The notes beneath the pieces were generated by a model, which saw only the letters and a list, made by a program, of their open reading frames with translations, was not told the origin of the DNA and searched no databases. A program made the position numbers and the translations under genes. A stretch of DNA of 64,000 nt from DMER64 sp049652385 (GTDB lineage: Bacteria; Bacteroidota; Bacteroidia; Bacteroidales; UBA932): NCBI GenBank assembly GCA_049652385.1, contig JBASDX010000005.1, positions 124,001 to 188,000 on the forward strand, read 5' to 3'. Of the stretch, positions 33,345 through 42,118 are shown piece by piece. Position 1 is the first letter of the stretch, and every line of letters begins with the position of its first letter.

Positions 33345-34180
33345 TGAAACCGGTAGAGCATGTATACAACACCCTGACAAACGGTATCAGCCGTTTTTTT
33401 AAAGAAGCAGGGAAAAAGAAAGCCGTATTGGGCCTCTCGGGAGGTCTTGATTCTGCCGTTGTAGCATGCCTTGTGCAAGACGCCCTGGGTCCGTCTCATG
33501 TACACGGACTACTTATGCCCGGTCCTTTTTCCACCATCCACTCACTTACAGATGCTCTAAAATCTTGCTCGCTCAACAACATCAGCCACCACATTGTATC
33601 CATAGATGCCGTTTATCAGAAATTACTACGTGAACTCTCTCCTGTCTTTGAACACACGACACCTGACGTGACAGAAGAAAACATGCAGGCGCGTATCCGT
33701 GGAATCTGCCTTATGGCCTACGCCAACAAGCACGATGCTTTATTGCTGTGCACAAGCAATAAAAGCGAACTGGCCATGGGATACGGAACCTTGTACGGAG
33801 ACCTCACAGGAGCCTTGATGGTTCTAGGAGATGTATACAAAACACAAGTATACGAATTGGCTCATTTTCTGAACAGAGAACGAGAACGTGTGCCGGAACA
33901 TTCCATTTTGAAAGAACCTTCTGCTGAATTGCGTATAGGTCAAAAAGACAGTGACACTTTACCTCCTTATGCCATACTGGATCCAATCCTCAAGGCCCTG
34001 ATAGAAGAAAAACGAACCGTAAAAGAAATCATCAATGCAGGATTCCCTTTAGATATTGTAGTACGCATCAGCCAGCAAGTAGGTAAGTCTTCTTTTAAAT
34101 ATTTGCAAGTACCTCCGGTATTGGCTGTGACAGAGCATCCTCTGCTCCCTAAAAACAAGTGTTACCGCTATTCTACATGA
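33344..34180 (+). CDS. nadE: Ammonia-dependent NAD synthetase
   Basis: 278 aa. The N-type ATP pyrophosphatase P-loop LSGGLDSAVVACL lies at residues ~30-42, and the deamido-NAD/ATP-binding region TSNKSELAMGYGTLYGDLTGAL follows at ~145-167. The nitrilase-like glutaminase domain of the long bacterial enzymes is absent, so ammonia or a separate glutaminase should supply nitrogen. The ATG overlaps the prs stop by one base and the stop overlaps the next small gene by 4 nt. Confidence 0.93.
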   Translation: MKPVEHVYNTLTNGISRFFKEAGKKKAVLGLSGGLDSAVVACLVQDALGPSHVHGLLMPGPFSTIHSLTDALKSCSLNNISHHIVSIDAVYQKLLRELSPVFEHTTPDVTEENMQARIRGICLMAYANKHDALLLCTSNKSELAMGYGTLYGDLTGALMVLGDVYKTQVYELAHFLNRERERVPEHSILKEPSAELRIGQKDSDTLPPYAILDPILKALIEEKRTVKEIINAGFPLDIVVRISQQVGKSSFKYLQVPPVLAVTEHPLLPKNKCYRYST

Positions 34181-34392
34181 CAGTTTTTATATTATCGCTG
34201 GGAGTATTGGCTTTAGGTATCGGTGCCGTAAGTCTGATGGTTCTTGTTAAAAAGAACCACAGCTTTTCCCGTTTTTCAGTAGGACATAACCCACATATGC
34301 ACAAACGGGAAATCAAGTGCCCGAAAGAAGAAGAAAAATTACTCCATAAAAAAGAAAAAAATGGGTATTGTAGCCATTGTTGGAAGGCCTAA
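34177..34392 (+). CDS. Small Bacteroidota membrane protein, uncharacterised
   Basis: 71 aa from the ATG at 34177, which overlaps the nadE TGA (ATGA). One N-terminal transmembrane helix (residues 2-24) is followed by a basic cytoplasmic tail, including KKNHSFSRFSVGHNPHMHKREIKCPK. This tail resembles that of a short membrane protein widely found in Bacteroidota, in which a Lys-Lys-Asn, His, Gly-x-Asn and Cys pattern is kept. It overlaps der by 32 nt. Function unknown. Confidence 0.7.
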   Translation: MTVFILSLGVLALGIGAVSLMVLVKKNHSFSRFSVGHNPHMHKREIKCPKEEEKLLHKKEKNGYCSHCWKA

Positions 34393-35665
34393 TGTGGGTA
34401 AATCCACCCTCTTCAACAGGCTGGCGGGGAGACGTCAAGCCATTGTGGACCCTGTTTCGGGTGTCACAAGAGATCGTCATTACGGAAAAACAGACTGGAA
34501 CGGAAGGGAATTTTCCATCATTGACACAGGAGGCTACGCAGAAAAATCAGGAGATTTCTTTGAAGAACAAATCCAACGACAAGTATTGATTGCCATTGAA
34601 CAGGCTGATGTCGTACTGTTTGTGGTAGATGTACAAACAGGTATTACGGATTACGACCTGACCATAGCAGACTTATTAAGAAAATCAGGCAAAAAAGTCA
34701 TAGTCGTTGTCAACAAAGTAGACGACGGAAGGTCTATATACGATACGTATGCTTTCCATGCATTGGGTTTGGGAGAACCTGTTTCCATAGCAGCCATCAG
34801 TGGAAGCGGCACAGGCGATTTGCTGGATAAGGTACTGGAGCTGCTTCCGGCAAAAACAGCAAAGGAAACCGAACAACACATCCCTCATCTGGCTATCGTA
34901 GGAAAGCCCAATGTGGGGAAATCCTCTCTGGTAAATGCGTTCCTTGACGAAGAAAGAAGCATTGTGACCCCGCTGCCGGGTACTACCAGAGACTCATTGA
35001 CTACACATTACAACAAGTTCGGACACGAATTTATGTTGGTAGACACGGCAGGATTGCGGAAAAAATCAAAAACAAAAGAAGATCTGGAATTTTATGCTTC
35101 CATGCGTTCCATCAAGGCCATAGAACAGGCAGATGTATGTATTGTCATGATAGACGCATCGATGGGCATCGAGGCGCAAGATCTGAACATTTTTCATTTG
35201 GTCTGGAGAAATAAAAAGGGATGTGTGCTGGTGGTAAACAAATGGGATTTGGTAGAAAAAGACACCCATACGCAAGACGTTTATGAAAAAACCATCAAAC
35301 AACGAATAGCACCTTTTACGGACGTTCCCATTGTTTTCACCTCTGTCGTCAAAAAACAAAGGATATTGCAAATACTGCAAACGGCTTCAGAAGTTTATGA
35401 AAACAAATCCAAGCGCATAGCCACTTCACAACTGAACGAGGTCATGCTCCCCATCATTGAAAAAACACCTCCACCGGCAACAAAAGGAAAGTACATCAAA
35501 ATAAAATACATTACGCAACTGCCTACTTCCTCACCCTCTTTTGCCTTTTTCTGTAATTTACCGCAGTACGTAAAAGAACCGTACAAGCGTTTCCTTGAAA
35601 ACTCGTTGCGTGAACATTTTCATTTCCACGGTGTGCCTATTCAGATTTTTATGAGAAAAAAGTAA
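34361..35665 (+). CDS. der: Ribosome-biogenesis GTPase Der (EngA)
   Basis: 434 aa with the tandem G domains unique to Der. Domain 1 has GRPNVGKST (residues 8-16), DTGGY and NKVD; domain 2 has GKPNVGKSS (~180), DTAGLRKKS and NKWD; a KH-like C-terminal domain follows (~350-434). It acts in 50S ribosome assembly. The start overlaps the small membrane gene by 32 nt and lies at the end of the engB-prs-nadE run, so two ribosome GTPases share one operon. Confidence 0.96.
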   Translation: MGIVAIVGRPNVGKSTLFNRLAGRRQAIVDPVSGVTRDRHYGKTDWNGREFSIIDTGGYAEKSGDFFEEQIQRQVLIAIEQADVVLFVVDVQTGITDYDLTIADLLRKSGKKVIVVVNKVDDGRSIYDTYAFHALGLGEPVSIAAISGSGTGDLLDKVLELLPAKTAKETEQHIPHLAIVGKPNVGKSSLVNAFLDEERSIVTPLPGTTRDSLTTHYNKFGHEFMLVDTAGLRKKSKTKEDLEFYASMRSIKAIEQADVCIVMIDASMGIEAQDLNIFHLVWRNKKGCVLVVNKWDLVEKDTHTQDVYEKTIKQRIAPFTDVPIVFTSVVKKQRILQILQTASEVYENKSKRIATSQLNEVMLPIIEKTPPPATKGKYIKIKYITQLPTSSPSFAFFCNLPQYVKEPYKRFLENSLREHFHFHGVPIQIFMRKK

Positions 35666-35679
35666 GAAAAGGACCGGAC

Positions 35680-36090
35680 TCAATCTTTTTCTATACGTAC
35701 CTGTTGGAGCGTATGTTCTTCTCTTTTTGACTTAACAAAAAGTGTTACCCTAAAACGTTCTCCCCCGGCTAATAGTGTCCCGATGCAATAACGCATGGGT
35801 ACTGCTCCGCTCAAATGTACAATGGTGAAGGATTTTGGCGTATATCTGGAATAGAATTTTTTCATGAGTTGACGGGCCTGGCTTCTGCTGCAAACACCCG
35901 TGCTGCCCAATATTTCAATTTCTATGTCTTCTGCAAACCATTGGGCAAAAGTAGCAGCATCGCCGCTTTTCAGATCGTTCCCGATAGCCGTGAAAAGTGT
36001 TTTTGACTCCTGGTCCTGAGCCTTTGTCTGCAAAGGTACCGTCATTAAAACACTCATTAAAAGAAAGAATACTGTTGCCTTTCCTTTCAT
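35680..36090 (-). CDS. Exported DUF4783-family protein
   Basis: 136 aa with a signal peptide (residues 1-24, cut after TKAQ). The mature part has an NTF2-like (cystatin-like) fold pattern: an N-terminal helix IGNDLKSGDAATFAQWF, then GSTGVCSRSQARQLMKKFY and strands ending in TLQQVRIEK. This matches the DUF4783 family of periplasmic proteins in Bacteroidota, whose role is unknown. It stands alone between der (convergent) and rlmH (divergent). Confidence 0.8.
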   Translation of the reverse strand: MKGKATVFFLLMSVLMTVPLQTKAQDQESKTLFTAIGNDLKSGDAATFAQWFAEDIEIEILGSTGVCSRSQARQLMKKFYSRYTPKSFTIVHLSGAVPMRYCIGTLLAGGERFRVTLFVKSKREEHTLQQVRIEKD

Positions 36091-36130
36091 AACTACAATC
36101 TAAAACATGGGCAAGTTACACATATTTTCT

Positions 36131-36138
36131 TACTTTTG
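36131..36138 (+). promoter_or_regulatory. -7 promoter element before rlmH
   Basis: TACTTTTG matches TAnnTTTG and ends 4 nt before the rlmH ATG at 36143, so the transcript may be leaderless. No TTTG at -33 was seen. Confidence 0.4.
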
Positions 36139-36142
36139 CCCA

Positions 36143-36616
36143 ATGAATATTGTGCTGCTTTGTATGGGTAAAACACAAATGCCTTATTTAAAGGAGGGCA
36201 TTCTGGAGTATGAAAAACGACTGCAACATTACGTACGTTTTACTCGTTTAGAATTGCCCGATATTAAAAAACCGGCATCTTTACCCTTCCCCCTGATCAA
36301 AGAAAAAGAAGGCAAACAGTTGTTAAAACAAATAAAAGCAGAAGACCATCTTGTTCTTTTTGACAAAAGGGGCAGCATCTATACATCCAAGCAAATGTCG
36401 TTCCAGATTGAACAACTTCACCAAAAAAATATACGAAACCTGGTGTTTGCCATCGGAGGAGCCTATGGGTTTTCTGAGGAAGTAAAAAACAGGGCACAAG
36501 AAATGTGGTCCCTTTCCAAACTTACCTTTCCTCATCAGCTGGTACGTTTATTGTGCATAGAACAGATTTACAGGTGCTTTACCATCATAAAAGGAGAAAA
36601 CTACCACCACGAATGA
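36143..36616 (+). CDS. rlmH: 23S rRNA (pseudouridine1915-N3)-methyltransferase
   Basis: 157 aa from the ATG at 36143; a frame extension upstream to 36107 is not supported by family length (about 155). It is a SPOUT methyltransferase: the knot region contains LVFAIGGAYGFSEEV (residues ~100-115) and SLSKLTFPHQLVRLLCIEQIYRCFTIIKGENYHHE at the C terminus, both family hallmarks. It methylates m3-pseudouridine 1915 in helix 69. Its stop overlaps the sensor kinase ATG by 4 nt. Confidence 0.95.
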   Translation: MNIVLLCMGKTQMPYLKEGILEYEKRLQHYVRFTRLELPDIKKPASLPFPLIKEKEGKQLLKQIKAEDHLVLFDKRGSIYTSKQMSFQIEQLHQKNIRNLVFAIGGAYGFSEEVKNRAQEMWSLSKLTFPHQLVRLLCIEQIYRCFTIIKGENYHHE

Positions 36617-39600
36617 ATCACAAAGAGCTGTTTGAAAAATTCCGGAATTACCAATACTGGCTGCCTTTAATAGTAGCCGGTGTACTTCTTGTTTTGTCTT
36701 TTTCAGAGTTGACTCCCCATAACAAACGTATGGGAAGGCTGGTAGAAGTGGAAAAAAGACTCCATCACAAACAACGCACCATAGAAAAAATAGCGCGGAA
36801 AGAACTGGAGCGGGAGATGATGGCAGACTTGTCGGAAGACCGCCTTCCCGATGATATGGTCATCTATAAATATTACAAAGACAGCCTTATATCCTGGATA
36901 AACACCTTTCCCATTGTCAATGACAGCTACAGTCCGGGGACTATGTTTCCCGGTTTCTCCTATTTCTCAAGAAACACCATCCTTCACCAACCCCTTACCG
37001 GAGTTGACGGAACGGAACAGTACATGAATCTGGGAAGTGCATGGTACGTAGTCCGAGCTTACAGTAAAGACCATGTCACACTTATTACAGGGATACTTAT
37101 AAAAACAGATTTCCCTTTTAGCAACAGCTTTATTGAGTCCAAGGTCAACCGTTCTCTTAAACTGCCTTTACACAGTTCCATTGTCCCCCTGAATCTTGAT
37201 GAAGGTTTTATTGTCTTTGGCAAAGATGATGGAGTACTGTTTACCATCTTGAGCGATACTTCCCTCCAGGACTATACAGACGCTGTCATTTTAAGATGGA
37301 TTGCCACAGGTTTGGCCATACTTTCTTTGCTTTTGTTCTATTTCAAGAAAAGAAAAGCCATTCATGCTGTGTGGGTAATGGCTTTACTGGGACTGGTAAG
37401 GTATGTGATTTTTCTCAATGCTGCTTCTATGCAGCTGGATACCTTATTTTTTTCACCCTTGCTTTTTGCCGGAGGAGCCCTGGAAAATTCCCTGGCAGCC
37501 ATAGTGCTCAACACCCTTTTTGTGTTTATTGGCGCCTGGGCTCTTTATCTGGCGCGCAATGATATAAAACGCTTGCACAAGACCGGTCCAAAAAGCCGGT
37601 CAACAGGTATTTCTCTCTTTCTGTCCTTGCTTATTGCCGCATGTATGTTGTTGACGCACCACACACTCAAGGTGCTTACCATGGATTCCAACATTGTGCT
37701 GGAACTGTTCAAGCTGGACGAAATTACCCGTTATTCAGGTGTTGCCTACATTATCCTTTCCCTGCTGTTTCTTTCCATCTTCCTGCTCATTCGTACGTTG
37801 CCCGTCCATAGAAAAACAAAATTACATACGTTCCTGGCCGGTAATCTCTTTACGTATTTGTTTGTCTTTCTTTCGGCCCTTTACAGTCTGATTGCGGTAA
37901 CCCGCTACGGAAACGAGAAAGAAATCAATCTGTATAAAGTGTGGACACAAAAAATGTCCGTGGAAAGAGACTTGAATCTGGAAATGCAACTCAGGCGTAT
38001 TGAAGAGAGAATTGCCATAGACCCCATCCTCTCTATTATGATTCAAATGGAGCAGGATCATGACCTGATTCTTTCCCGTATAAGTGAGACGTATTTTTCC
38101 GATTTCCTGCAAAAATATCAGATTCAAATCACCATTTGCGAACCGGGCGATGTGCTTGTGGTAGCAGGACAGCCGGGACCCATTTCCTGTTACCAGTATT
38201 TCCACAGCGAAATCCTCAAAAACGGAACCCCTTTGGCGGAAGACTCCAGGTTTTATAACATTGACAATAAGCTGGGTACTGTCAGTTATATCGGAGTCTT
38301 TACATTTTACAGTTACAGCGGATCGCAAGATTTATACATAGTCTTGGATTCCAGATATATTAAAGATGCTTTGGGTTATCCTTCCCTTCTTTCGGACAGA
38401 TCGCAACTGGACCGCTTCAAATTGCCTCATAATTATTCCTATGCCAAGTACGTCAATGACAAGCTCGTTTCCAACAGCGGCAAGTACGTATATCCCAGCA
38501 TATTGAAATTTGCTCCGGAGGAAGGCTTCCATATCCGGAAAGAAAACAAAAGCCTGCACAGTTATTACAGAATTGACAATAAAGTACTCTTTGTTACGCG
38601 GCCGTTGCGTTCACCCTTGCCTTATCTTGTATCCCTGTCTTACATTTTTCTGTTCTACGGACTTGTTTTTTTCCTGGTATTGGCGTTTCTCAGAGAAAAT
38701 GACCTGAAAATCAACCTGCCCAGAAATTCTTTCAGACGCAAAATAACCATCTTGCTGGTAGGTCTTCTGTTTGTGGCTTTGGTATTGATGGCGGCAGGCA
38801 GCATAGGATTCGGACTCAAGCTATACGAAGAGACCAACAGCAATCAGATGAGGCAGCAAATGGAGGCAGCGCGCTCCTCGCTGAATGAATACATCCGTTA
38901 TGCAGACAGATCAAGAGACCCTGCAGCCAGCATGGTGGAATTGATGAACACCATAAACCGCCTGTCTTCCAACATACAAATTCATGTAAACTTGTATGAT
39001 TTGAACGGCAGACTGCTCCGCTCTTCGCAACCGGAAATTTTTGAACGACACTTGCTCAGCACCCGTATGAGCGACCGTGCATTCCGGGAACTAAAAAACA
39101 ACGAAACTCCTCAGTTTGTACAGAAAGAAAAAATTGGATCGTTAGTATATTACACCATGTATTCTCCGTTGTACCACACAAACGGAGAACCGGCAGCCTA
39201 TATCCAGATTCCTTATTTTTCCGGTCAAACAGATGTAACACGTGATACAACAGCCATTGTAGCGGCCATTGTAAACCTGTATTTACTTCTGCTGCTGGGC
39301 GCTGTTTTTGTCAGTTATGCTTTTTCCAATCAAATAACAAGACCTCTGGCCCTTATGGGAGAAAAAATAAGCCGCCTGGATGTGACACAGAAACCCGACC
39401 ATATCCATTATGCTTCAAATGACGAATTAGGGTTATTGGTACAAGCTTACAATAAGATGGCAGACGACCTGAACGAAAGTACAAGACGTCTGAAGCAATC
39501 GGAACGGGAGCAAGCCTGGCGTGAAATGGCGCAGCAAATTGCCCATGAAATAAAGAATCCGCTCACCCCCATGCGCTTGAGCATTCAGCACCTGATACGC

Positions 39601-40179
39601 CTCAAACAGGAAGAATCTCCCAGGTGGAAAGATCAGTTTGATAAAATCCTGGCCTCTTTACTGGAACAAATTGATATTTTATCACAAGCCGCATCGGACT
39701 TTTCAAATTTTTCACGATTCAATACAGAAAATCCGGTAGAGGTAGAATTAAACGATTTGATCAAAGAGCAGATGGTTCTGTTTGCTACTTTCGATCATAT
39801 AAAGATTCATTTTGAATCAAATGTCCCAAAAGCTTATGTCAATGTAAGGCGTAGCCAATGGGTAAGCGTATTGGTGAATTTGCTCTCCAATGCCGTTCAG
39901 GCAGTAGAAGAACAAGCCATTGGCGTCATAAGCATAGACCTGGTTGATGAAAAAGAGGATTACCTGCTAAAAGTAGCTGATAACGGACCCGGCGTCCCGG
40001 AAGAAAACCGCCACAAATTGTTCCATCCCAACTTTACGACAAAAAGTTCCGGTACAGGGTTGGGCCTGGCCATTTGCCGAGGCATAGTGGAGCAATACGG
40101 AGGAAGTATCTTTTATACCCCCTCTGAATGGGGAGGTGCCTGTTTTAACGTTCTCATTCCTAAGACATACGTCATTTAA
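36613..40179 (+). CDS. Large NtrY-like membrane sensor histidine kinase
   Basis: 1188 aa from the ATG at 36613 (ATGA overlap with rlmH). Hydrophobic segments occur near the N terminus, in a cluster of about six at residues ~215-430, and near 675-695, 715-740 and 885-905; long extracytoplasmic stretches separate them. A HAMP-like linker is followed by the kinase core: H box HEIKNPLTPM with His978, N box LVNLLSNAVQAV, and G boxes at Asp1123 (VADNGPGVP) and GTGLGLAICRG. The kinase core is of NtrY type. The convergent neighbour is a sigma-54 response regulator, overlapping by 8 nt; NtrY/NtrX-type pairing is the obvious inference. The signal is unknown. Confidence 0.9.
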   Translation: MNHKELFEKFRNYQYWLPLIVAGVLLVLSFSELTPHNKRMGRLVEVEKRLHHKQRTIEKIARKELEREMMADLSEDRLPDDMVIYKYYKDSLISWINTFPIVNDSYSPGTMFPGFSYFSRNTILHQPLTGVDGTEQYMNLGSAWYVVRAYSKDHVTLITGILIKTDFPFSNSFIESKVNRSLKLPLHSSIVPLNLDEGFIVFGKDDGVLFTILSDTSLQDYTDAVILRWIATGLAILSLLLFYFKKRKAIHAVWVMALLGLVRYVIFLNAASMQLDTLFFSPLLFAGGALENSLAAIVLNTLFVFIGAWALYLARNDIKRLHKTGPKSRSTGISLFLSLLIAACMLLTHHTLKVLTMDSNIVLELFKLDEITRYSGVAYIILSLLFLSIFLLIRTLPVHRKTKLHTFLAGNLFTYLFVFLSALYSLIAVTRYGNEKEINLYKVWTQKMSVERDLNLEMQLRRIEERIAIDPILSIMIQMEQDHDLILSRISETYFSDFLQKYQIQITICEPGDVLVVAGQPGPISCYQYFHSEILKNGTPLAEDSRFYNIDNKLGTVSYIGVFTFYSYSGSQDLYIVLDSRYIKDALGYPSLLSDRSQLDRFKLPHNYSYAKYVNDKLVSNSGKYVYPSILKFAPEEGFHIRKENKSLHSYYRIDNKVLFVTRPLRSPLPYLVSLSYIFLFYGLVFFLVLAFLRENDLKINLPRNSFRRKITILLVGLLFVALVLMAAGSIGFGLKLYEETNSNQMRQQMEAARSSLNEYIRYADRSRDPAASMVELMNTINRLSSNIQIHVNLYDLNGRLLRSSQPEIFERHLLSTRMSDRAFRELKNNETPQFVQKEKIGSLVYYTMYSPLYHTNGEPAAYIQIPYFSGQTDVTRDTTAIVAAIVNLYLLLLLGAVFVSYAFSNQITRPLALMGEKISRLDVTQKPDHIHYASNDELGLLVQAYNKMADDLNESTRRLKQSEREQAWREMAQQIAHEIKNPLTPMRLSIQHLIRLKQEESPRWKDQFDKILASLLEQIDILSQAASDFSNFSRFNTENPVEVELNDLIKEQMVLFATFDHIKIHFESNVPKAYVNVRRSQWVSVLVNLLSNAVQAVEEQAIGVISIDLVDEKEDYLLKVADNGPGVPEENRHKLFHPNFTTKSSGTGLGLAICRGIVEQYGGSIFYTPSEWGGACFNVLIPKTYVI

Positions 40180-41341
40180 ATAACGGATCGGCATAAGCCT
40201 TTACCTCTTCTTCTCCGATAGTTGCCGGTGACAGAATGATGAGCCTTTCCACCACGTTTCTAAGTTCCCGCACGTTGCCGGTCCATTGTAATTTCTGAAG
40301 TTCTTCCAAGGCTTGCGGTGTGATATCTTTCATGGCAATGCCGTATTCCTCACAAATCTGCTCAATAAAATATTGGGTGAGCAAAGGAATATCTTCTTTA
40401 CGCTCAGCCAACGGCGGAACGTGAATGAGTATGACACTCAGGCGGTGGTATAAATCTTCACGAAACGTCCCTTTTTCTATCTCCTTCACCAAATCCTTAT
40501 TGGTTGCCGTTACTACTCTTACATCAACCTGAATGTCTTTATCCGATCCCACACGTGATATTCTATTTTCCTGCAATACCCGCAAGACTTTGGCCTGAGC
40601 TGCCAACGACATATCTCCTATTTCATCCAAAAACAACGTACCCCCGTCTGCCTGTTCAAATTTTCCTTTATGCTGCCTGATGGCAGAAGTAAAGGATCCT
40701 TTTTCATGCCCGAACAATTCGCTTTCTATCAACTCCCCGGGAATGGCCGCACAGTTTACCTCTACAAACGGCATGTCAGCACGGAGGCTTTTTTCATGAA
40801 GCCACCTGGCCACCAACTCCTTACCTGTACCGTTAGATCCGGTTATCAATACGCGGGCATCGGTCGTAGCTACACGGTCAATCATGGTCCATATGCGATT
40901 GATGGCTGCAGATTTTCCTATGAGCGGCGGTACTTTGCTATCTTTTTTCTTTAATTTTTTATTCTCCCGCACCAGGTTCGTTCTGTCGTTGGCGTTCCTT
41001 ATGGTAATCAGAATCCTGTTCAGATCAAGGGGTTTTTCTATAAAATCATAGGCTCCTTTCTTAATACACTCCACGGCCGTATCTATATTGCCGTGACCTG
41101 AAATCATGATTACCGGAATATCCAAACCCATTTCCTGTATCTTCTCCAACACTTCTATCCCATCAATACCGGGCATTTTGATGTCACAAAAAATGGTGTC
41201 TATCTGTTCTTTCCCGGATTCCAATAGTGCAAGAGCCTGTTCCCCGTTCTCTGCAAGCAGCACCTTATAGTCTTCGTACTCCAGGATTTCCTTTAATGTA
41301 TTGCGGATGCTTTTTTCGTCATCTATAATCAGTATCTTCAT
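40172..41341 (-). CDS. Sigma-54-dependent response regulator lacking a DNA-binding domain
   Basis: 389 aa. The receiver domain (1-120) has phospho-acceptor Asp53 and acidic Asp7-Asp8. The AAA+ domain (~138-375) has a Walker A variant GSNGTGKE (168-175), Walker B LFLDEIGD (~237) and the sigma-54 contact loop as GSFTSA (215-220) instead of GAFTGA. The chain ends at ...EEEVKAYADPLFK, so the Fis-type helix-turn-helix of NtrC-like proteins is absent. It could activate sigma-54 polymerase without binding an enhancer, or act through a partner. It is convergent with the sensor kinase. A minus-strand TATCTTTG (41369-41362) lies 20 nt before its ATG. Confidence 0.9.
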   Translation of the reverse strand: MKILIIDDEKSIRNTLKEILEYEDYKVLLAENGEQALALLESGKEQIDTIFCDIKMPGIDGIEVLEKIQEMGLDIPVIMISGHGNIDTAVECIKKGAYDFIEKPLDLNRILITIRNANDRTNLVRENKKLKKKDSKVPPLIGKSAAINRIWTMIDRVATTDARVLITGSNGTGKELVARWLHEKSLRADMPFVEVNCAAIPGELIESELFGHEKGSFTSAIRQHKGKFEQADGGTLFLDEIGDMSLAAQAKVLRVLQENRISRVGSDKDIQVDVRVVTATNKDLVKEIEKGTFREDLYHRLSVILIHVPPLAERKEDIPLLTQYFIEQICEEYGIAMKDITPQALEELQKLQWTGNVRELRNVVERLIILSPATIGEEEVKAYADPLFK

Positions 41342-41376
41342 ACGTCCCTCTTTTACGTTTGCAAAGATAAGGGGAA

Positions 41377-41407
41377 TTTCAGAAATAGCAGATTTTCGTT
41401 ACTTTTG
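41377..41407 (+). promoter_or_regulatory. Promoter for cmk
   Basis: TTTC (41377-41380, one base off TTTG), 19 nt, then TACTTTTG (41400-41407). The cmk ATG at 41417 is 9 nt further on, so the leader would be only a few bases long. Confidence 0.5.
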
Positions 41408-41416
41408 AAAGAGATT

Positions 41417-42118
41417 ATGAAAAAATTAATCATTGCCATTGACGGACACTCTTCCACCGGCAAAAGTACGTTTGCCAAAGCCATAGCCAAAGCCCTGGAC
41501 TATACGTACCTCGATTCCGGTGCCCTGTACAGGGCTGTTACCTTATATGCATTGGAAAAAGGCTTGTTTTCAGAAAACGGCACGCCCGACACAGAGGCCC
41601 TTACAAAAGAGATTCCCCACATCAGGCTCGCCTTTCACAAAGACCCCCATACGGGTGAAAACCATACCTTTCTGAACGACGTAGATGTGGAACAAGAAAT
41701 CAGGAGCCCGAGGGTAACAGCCCGGGTAAGTCCCATTTCCGTCATTCCCCAGGTCAGGGACCTGGTAGACAAGCACCTGCGGCAATGGGGAGAAGCCAAA
41801 GGAATTGTTATGGATGGCCGGGACATAGGTACGGCGGTATTTCCACAAGCCGAGGTGAAAATTTTCATGACGGCTCCGGCTGAAATCCGCGCCCAAAGAC
41901 GCCTTGCCGAGTGGCAGGAAAAAGGACGGGAAGCCACTTTTGAAGAAGTGCTGGAAAACATCCGTCAGCGGGACCATATTGATTCCACAAGAGCCGTCAA
42001 CCCACTAAAGATGGCCCCCGATGCCCTGTTGCTGGACAACGGTTCCATGACGGTGGAAGAACAAATGGTTTGGTTTAAAAAAACGATCCAAGAAAAATGG
42101 GATATCACGTTGAAATAG
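41417..42118 (+). CDS. cmk: Cytidylate kinase
   Basis: 233 aa from the ATG at 41417; a TTG four codons upstream is in frame. P-loop IDGHSSTGKSTFAKAIAK (residues ~8-25), then LDSGALYRAVTLYALE and the CMP-binding core MDGRDIGTAVFPQAEVKIFMTA and RQRDHIDSTRAVNPL. It phosphorylates CMP and dCMP. The P-loop reads GHSSTGKS rather than the usual GPAGSGKS, as often seen in Bacteroidota. Its end overlaps ispH by 22 nt. Confidence 0.95.
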   Translation: MKKLIIAIDGHSSTGKSTFAKAIAKALDYTYLDSGALYRAVTLYALEKGLFSENGTPDTEALTKEIPHIRLAFHKDPHTGENHTFLNDVDVEQEIRSPRVTARVSPISVIPQVRDLVDKHLRQWGEAKGIVMDGRDIGTAVFPQAEVKIFMTAPAEIRAQRRLAEWQEKGREATFEEVLENIRQRDHIDSTRAVNPLKMAPDALLLDNGSMTVEEQMVWFKKTIQEKWDITLK

